A stretch of 64,000 nucleotides of DNA from positions 558,001 to 622,000 of the forward strand of contig JACKQC010000002.1 of NCBI GenBank assembly GCA_024233085.1, given 5' to 3'. Below are positions 61,412 through 64,000 of the stretch, piece by piece. The notes under the pieces were generated by a model, which saw only the letters and a program-made list of their open reading frames with translations, searched no databases and was not told the DNA's origin. A program made the translations under genes and the position numbers. The stretch comes from Akkermansiaceae bacterium (GTDB lineage: Bacteria; Verrucomicrobiota; Verrucomicrobiia; Verrucomicrobiales; DEV007). Numbering within the stretch: the stretch's first letter is position 1; every line of letters begins with the position of its first letter.

Positions 61412-62335
61412 TTAATTTCCGGAAATAATCTCCCCCGCCGTCTTAAAATGCAACTTCGAAAGCTCCCGCAGCTTTTCCCGGCCGAAACGCTCCACGATCC
61501 GCCGGCCCGCCTGCTTCACCTGGGCGGAAGCTCCTTTCGGCAGGGAAAGACCCACCGCCTCCGAGGCGTCGCGCATCCAGTCGATAAAGCCCTCGCGGGC
61601 CAGGATTGACGCCGCCGCCACCGCCACGTCCGATTCGGCCTTCGTGCGCTGTTGAAGCTCGATGCTTTTTCCCCGATCCCGCAGCGCCCGCTCCAGCACC
61701 CGCGGGTTGGCGAACTGGTCGCTCAGCGCCCGCGGACAGTCCGGCCGGCGTTCCAGCACGTTTTCAATGATCTTCGCGTGGCCCCAGGCCAGCAGCCGGT
61801 TCAGATTGCCGATGCTCTCGTACATTTCGTTGTAGCGCCGCGGCCCGATCCGGATCACCTCGCAGACGGTGCCGGGCGTCTCGCGGACGATTTTCGCCAG
61901 CTCGCGGATCTTCGCGTCGGACCCGATCTTTTTGCTGTCCGTGATCCCGGCGTCGAGCAGGGCCCGGGCCGCGGCCCGGTCGACGAACACCCCGGCCACG
62001 GTCAGGGGCCCGAAAAAGTCGCCCTTCCCGCTCTCGTCCACCCCGAGGTGCGGCTCGAACATTTCCGGGTTCAGTTCCTCCTCGTACCCGAGCTTCGCCT
62101 CGCCCAGAATTTCCGGCTCCAGCGTGAAAGTCACGAATTCCTCCGTTTCCTTGCCCTGCACGAGCACCTTGGGACCCTTTTCGTAAACGGTGACATTGAG
62201 CTTGCCCTTCTTCGCGGAAAACAGCGAATACGGCTTCGGTTCGAAGGCAAAACCCCGCTCCTCCAGCAGTTCCCGCAAACGATGCGCCTGCAATTCCCCG
62301 ATCGGGGCCGTATAACTGTTGAGCGGTTTCGACAT
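61412..62335 (-). CDS. rnhC: Ribonuclease HIII
   Basis: Removes RNA from RNA-DNA hybrids. 307 residues: N-terminal TBP-like domain (about 1-90) and an RNase H2-type catalytic domain opening GVDESGKGDFFGP (Asp and Glu metal ligands), with DSKKI later. RNase HIII is found in Firmicutes, chlamydiae and some other PVC bacteria. It is divergent from mutY, with 47 bases between the starts. Confidence 0.94.
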   Translation of the reverse strand: MSKPLNSYTAPIGELQAHRLRELLEERGFAFEPKPYSLFSAKKGKLNVTVYEKGPKVLVQGKETEEFVTFTLEPEILGEAKLGYEEELNPEMFEPHLGVDESGKGDFFGPLTVAGVFVDRAAARALLDAGITDSKKIGSDAKIRELAKIVRETPGTVCEVIRIGPRRYNEMYESIGNLNRLLAWGHAKIIENVLERRPDCPRALSDQFANPRVLERALRDRGKSIELQQRTKAESDVAVAAASILAREGFIDWMRDASEAVGLSLPKGASAQVKQAGRRIVERFGREKLRELSKLHFKTAGEIISGN

Positions 62336-62382
62336 CCGGCCGCTATCATTCCCGCCCCACCGCCAAAGGAAACCGAAAAATC

Positions 62383-63447
62383 ATGCTCAAAGCGCCCCAG
62401 ACCCGCGATCCCTTCGCCGGAGACGGCTTTGCCGGCGCGGTGGTCGAGTGGTTCGTCGAAACCGGGCGCCACGACCTGCCCTGGCGGCAAACCGCGGATC
62501 CCTACGCCATCCTCGTCTCCGAGATCATGCTCCAGCAGACCCAGGTCGCCACCGTCCTGGAGCGCGGCTATTTCACCCGCTGGCTGGAGCGCTTTCCCGA
62601 TCCCGCCGCGCTCGCCGCCGCGGCCGAGCCGGAGGTGCTGAAGTGTTGGGAAGGCCTCGGCTACTACAACCGCGCCCGCAACCTGCAAAAGGCCGCCCGC
62701 GCCCTGATCGAGGAGCACGGCGGAAGTTTTCCCGGCGAGTTGGACAAAATCCGCGCCCTGCCCGGAGTCGGACGCTACACCGCCGGCGCCATCGCCAGCA
62801 TCGCCTTCGGTCGGGCCGCCGCCGTGGTGGACGGGAACGTGGTTCGCGTCTTCGCCCGGCTGTTCGACTTCCGCGAAGCGGTCGACACCCCGGCCGCGCA
62901 AAAGCGGTTCTGGGAATGGGCCGAGCGCCTGGTGCCCGAAAACCGGCCCCGGGAGTACAACGCCGGCCTGATGGAACTCGGCCAGCGCGTCTGCCTCCGG
63001 ACCTCGCCCGCCTGCCTCGCCTGCCCGGTCGCGGACTGGTGCGCCGCCACCGACCCCGCCGCCCTGCCGATCAAAAACGGCGGGCCGAAAACCGTCTTCG
63101 TGACCGAGCGGGTTCTCTTCGCCGTGCGGGACGGGAGACTGTTGCTCGAGCGCGAGAGCGGCTCGCGGCGCCGGGGATTGTGGAAACTTCCCGCCCTGCC
63201 CGAGGACTTTGCCGGCGAGGCCCCGCCGGTGATGTTGGAGACGAAATACAGCATCACGCATCACCGGGTCGACCTGATCGTACAGGGTTGGGCCGGCGAC
63301 CCAACAGGGTTGAGTGCGGGACCCAACCCTGTTGAGTCCGAGGGAGAACTGGCCTGGTTCGATCTCCAAACCGAAGTCCCCGCCATCGCCATGCCCTCGC
63401 CCTATCGGCGGGCGGTGGAGACGATTCTCGCGCGGCAAAAAGCCTGA
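62383..63447 (+). CDS. mutY: A/G-specific adenine glycosylase, with a palindromic repeat inside
   Basis: Excises A opposite 8-oxoguanine. 354 residues: EIMLQQTQVATV with the catalytic Glu, LPGVGRYTAGAIAS helix-hairpin-helix and catalytic Asp in VVDGNV, then the iron-sulfur Cys-x6-Cys-x2-Cys-x5-Cys (CLRTSPACLACPVADWC). The C-terminal NUDIX-like domain is interrupted at about residues 299-319 (VQGWAGDPTGLSAGPNPVES) by an in-frame copy of the dispersed palindromic repeat, so the domain continues only at GELAWFDL. Whether this part still recognises 8-oxoG is open. Confidence 0.95.
   Translation: MLKAPQTRDPFAGDGFAGAVVEWFVETGRHDLPWRQTADPYAILVSEIMLQQTQVATVLERGYFTRWLERFPDPAALAAAAEPEVLKCWEGLGYYNRARNLQKAARALIEEHGGSFPGELDKIRALPGVGRYTAGAIASIAFGRAAAVVDGNVVRVFARLFDFREAVDTPAAQKRFWEWAERLVPENRPREYNAGLMELGQRVCLRTSPACLACPVADWCAATDPAALPIKNGGPKTVFVTERVLFAVRDGRLLLERESGSRRRGLWKLPALPEDFAGEAPPVMLETKYSITHHRVDLIVQGWAGDPTGLSAGPNPVESEGELAWFDLQTEVPAIAMPSPYRRAVETILARQKA
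63281..63340. repeat. Dispersed palindromic repeat, copy 8, inside mutY
   Basis: Three cores in a row: CAGGGTTGGGCC, CCCAACAGGGTTGAG and inverted CCCAACCCTGTTGAGTC, each separated by about six bases. It is the only coding copy seen, and its length leaves the mutY frame open. Confidence 0.85.
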
Positions 63448-63490
63448 ATTTTCCGTGTCTTTCCGCGCTTCCGTGGTTCATTCCGGGACG

Positions 63491-64000
<510 letters not shown>

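Overview
This GC-rich window looks like a chromosomal segment of a Gram-negative bacterium. Signs are several lipoproteins, two ADP-heptosyltransferase-like enzymes, TatC, a formylglycine-type sulfatase and periplasmic hydrolases. RNase HIII, a DUF1802 protein, an LVIVD protein and the cdaA/glmM arrangement fit Verrucomicrobiota or another PVC-superphylum lineage, but this is inference; there is no rRNA or other decisive marker here.

Bases 1-43,000 are mostly housekeeping and envelope genes: cysE (partial); an orphan C39-like protease; a beta-CASP-type hydrolase; a STAS/PP2C partner-switching pair; grpE-dnaJ-rsmE; a leftward block of recA, cdaA, a truncated CdaR-like protein, glmM and bioD; a GspF-like protein; ribD; mnmG, with two parS-like sites; lpdA; a GH-A glycosidase; valS; an amidase; tRNA-His; rnc; a sulfatase and an M20 hydrolase; a very large TatC fusion; argH; a Fur-family regulator; a MetE-like methyltransferase and an NRAMP-like transporter. 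Bases 53,400-64,000 are again conserved: folP, acylphosphatase, an ABC exporter set, GT9, HU/IHF, rnhC, mutY and trpB (partial).

Bases ~43,300-53,300 are an accessory island that reads as a chromosomal integron. It holds two IntI-type integrases, arranged divergently around a 15-copy 21-bp minisatellite, and at least two attC-like hairpins bounding gene cassettes. An IS91-type element (tyrosine recombinase plus HUH transposase) and IS110/IS4 wreckage interrupt the array. The cassette nearest the main integrase encodes a radical SAM/SPASM peptide maturase. Overlapping its 3' end is a 58-residue peptide gene whose C-terminus carries three Cys-Gly-Cys triads, a probable RiPP precursor. The next cassette encodes a small Trypco2-like protein. 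This RiPP cassette on an integron is the most interesting system here.

Two kinds of repeat recur. One is a short palindromic family (core ACCCAACAGGGTTGGGT, usually paired) in at least eight places, once in frame inside mutY. A different structured element sits in frame inside the main integrase. A ~340-bp multi-hairpin element with terminal inverted repeats precedes the acylphosphatase gene. All identifications come from reading the sequence; no database search was run.
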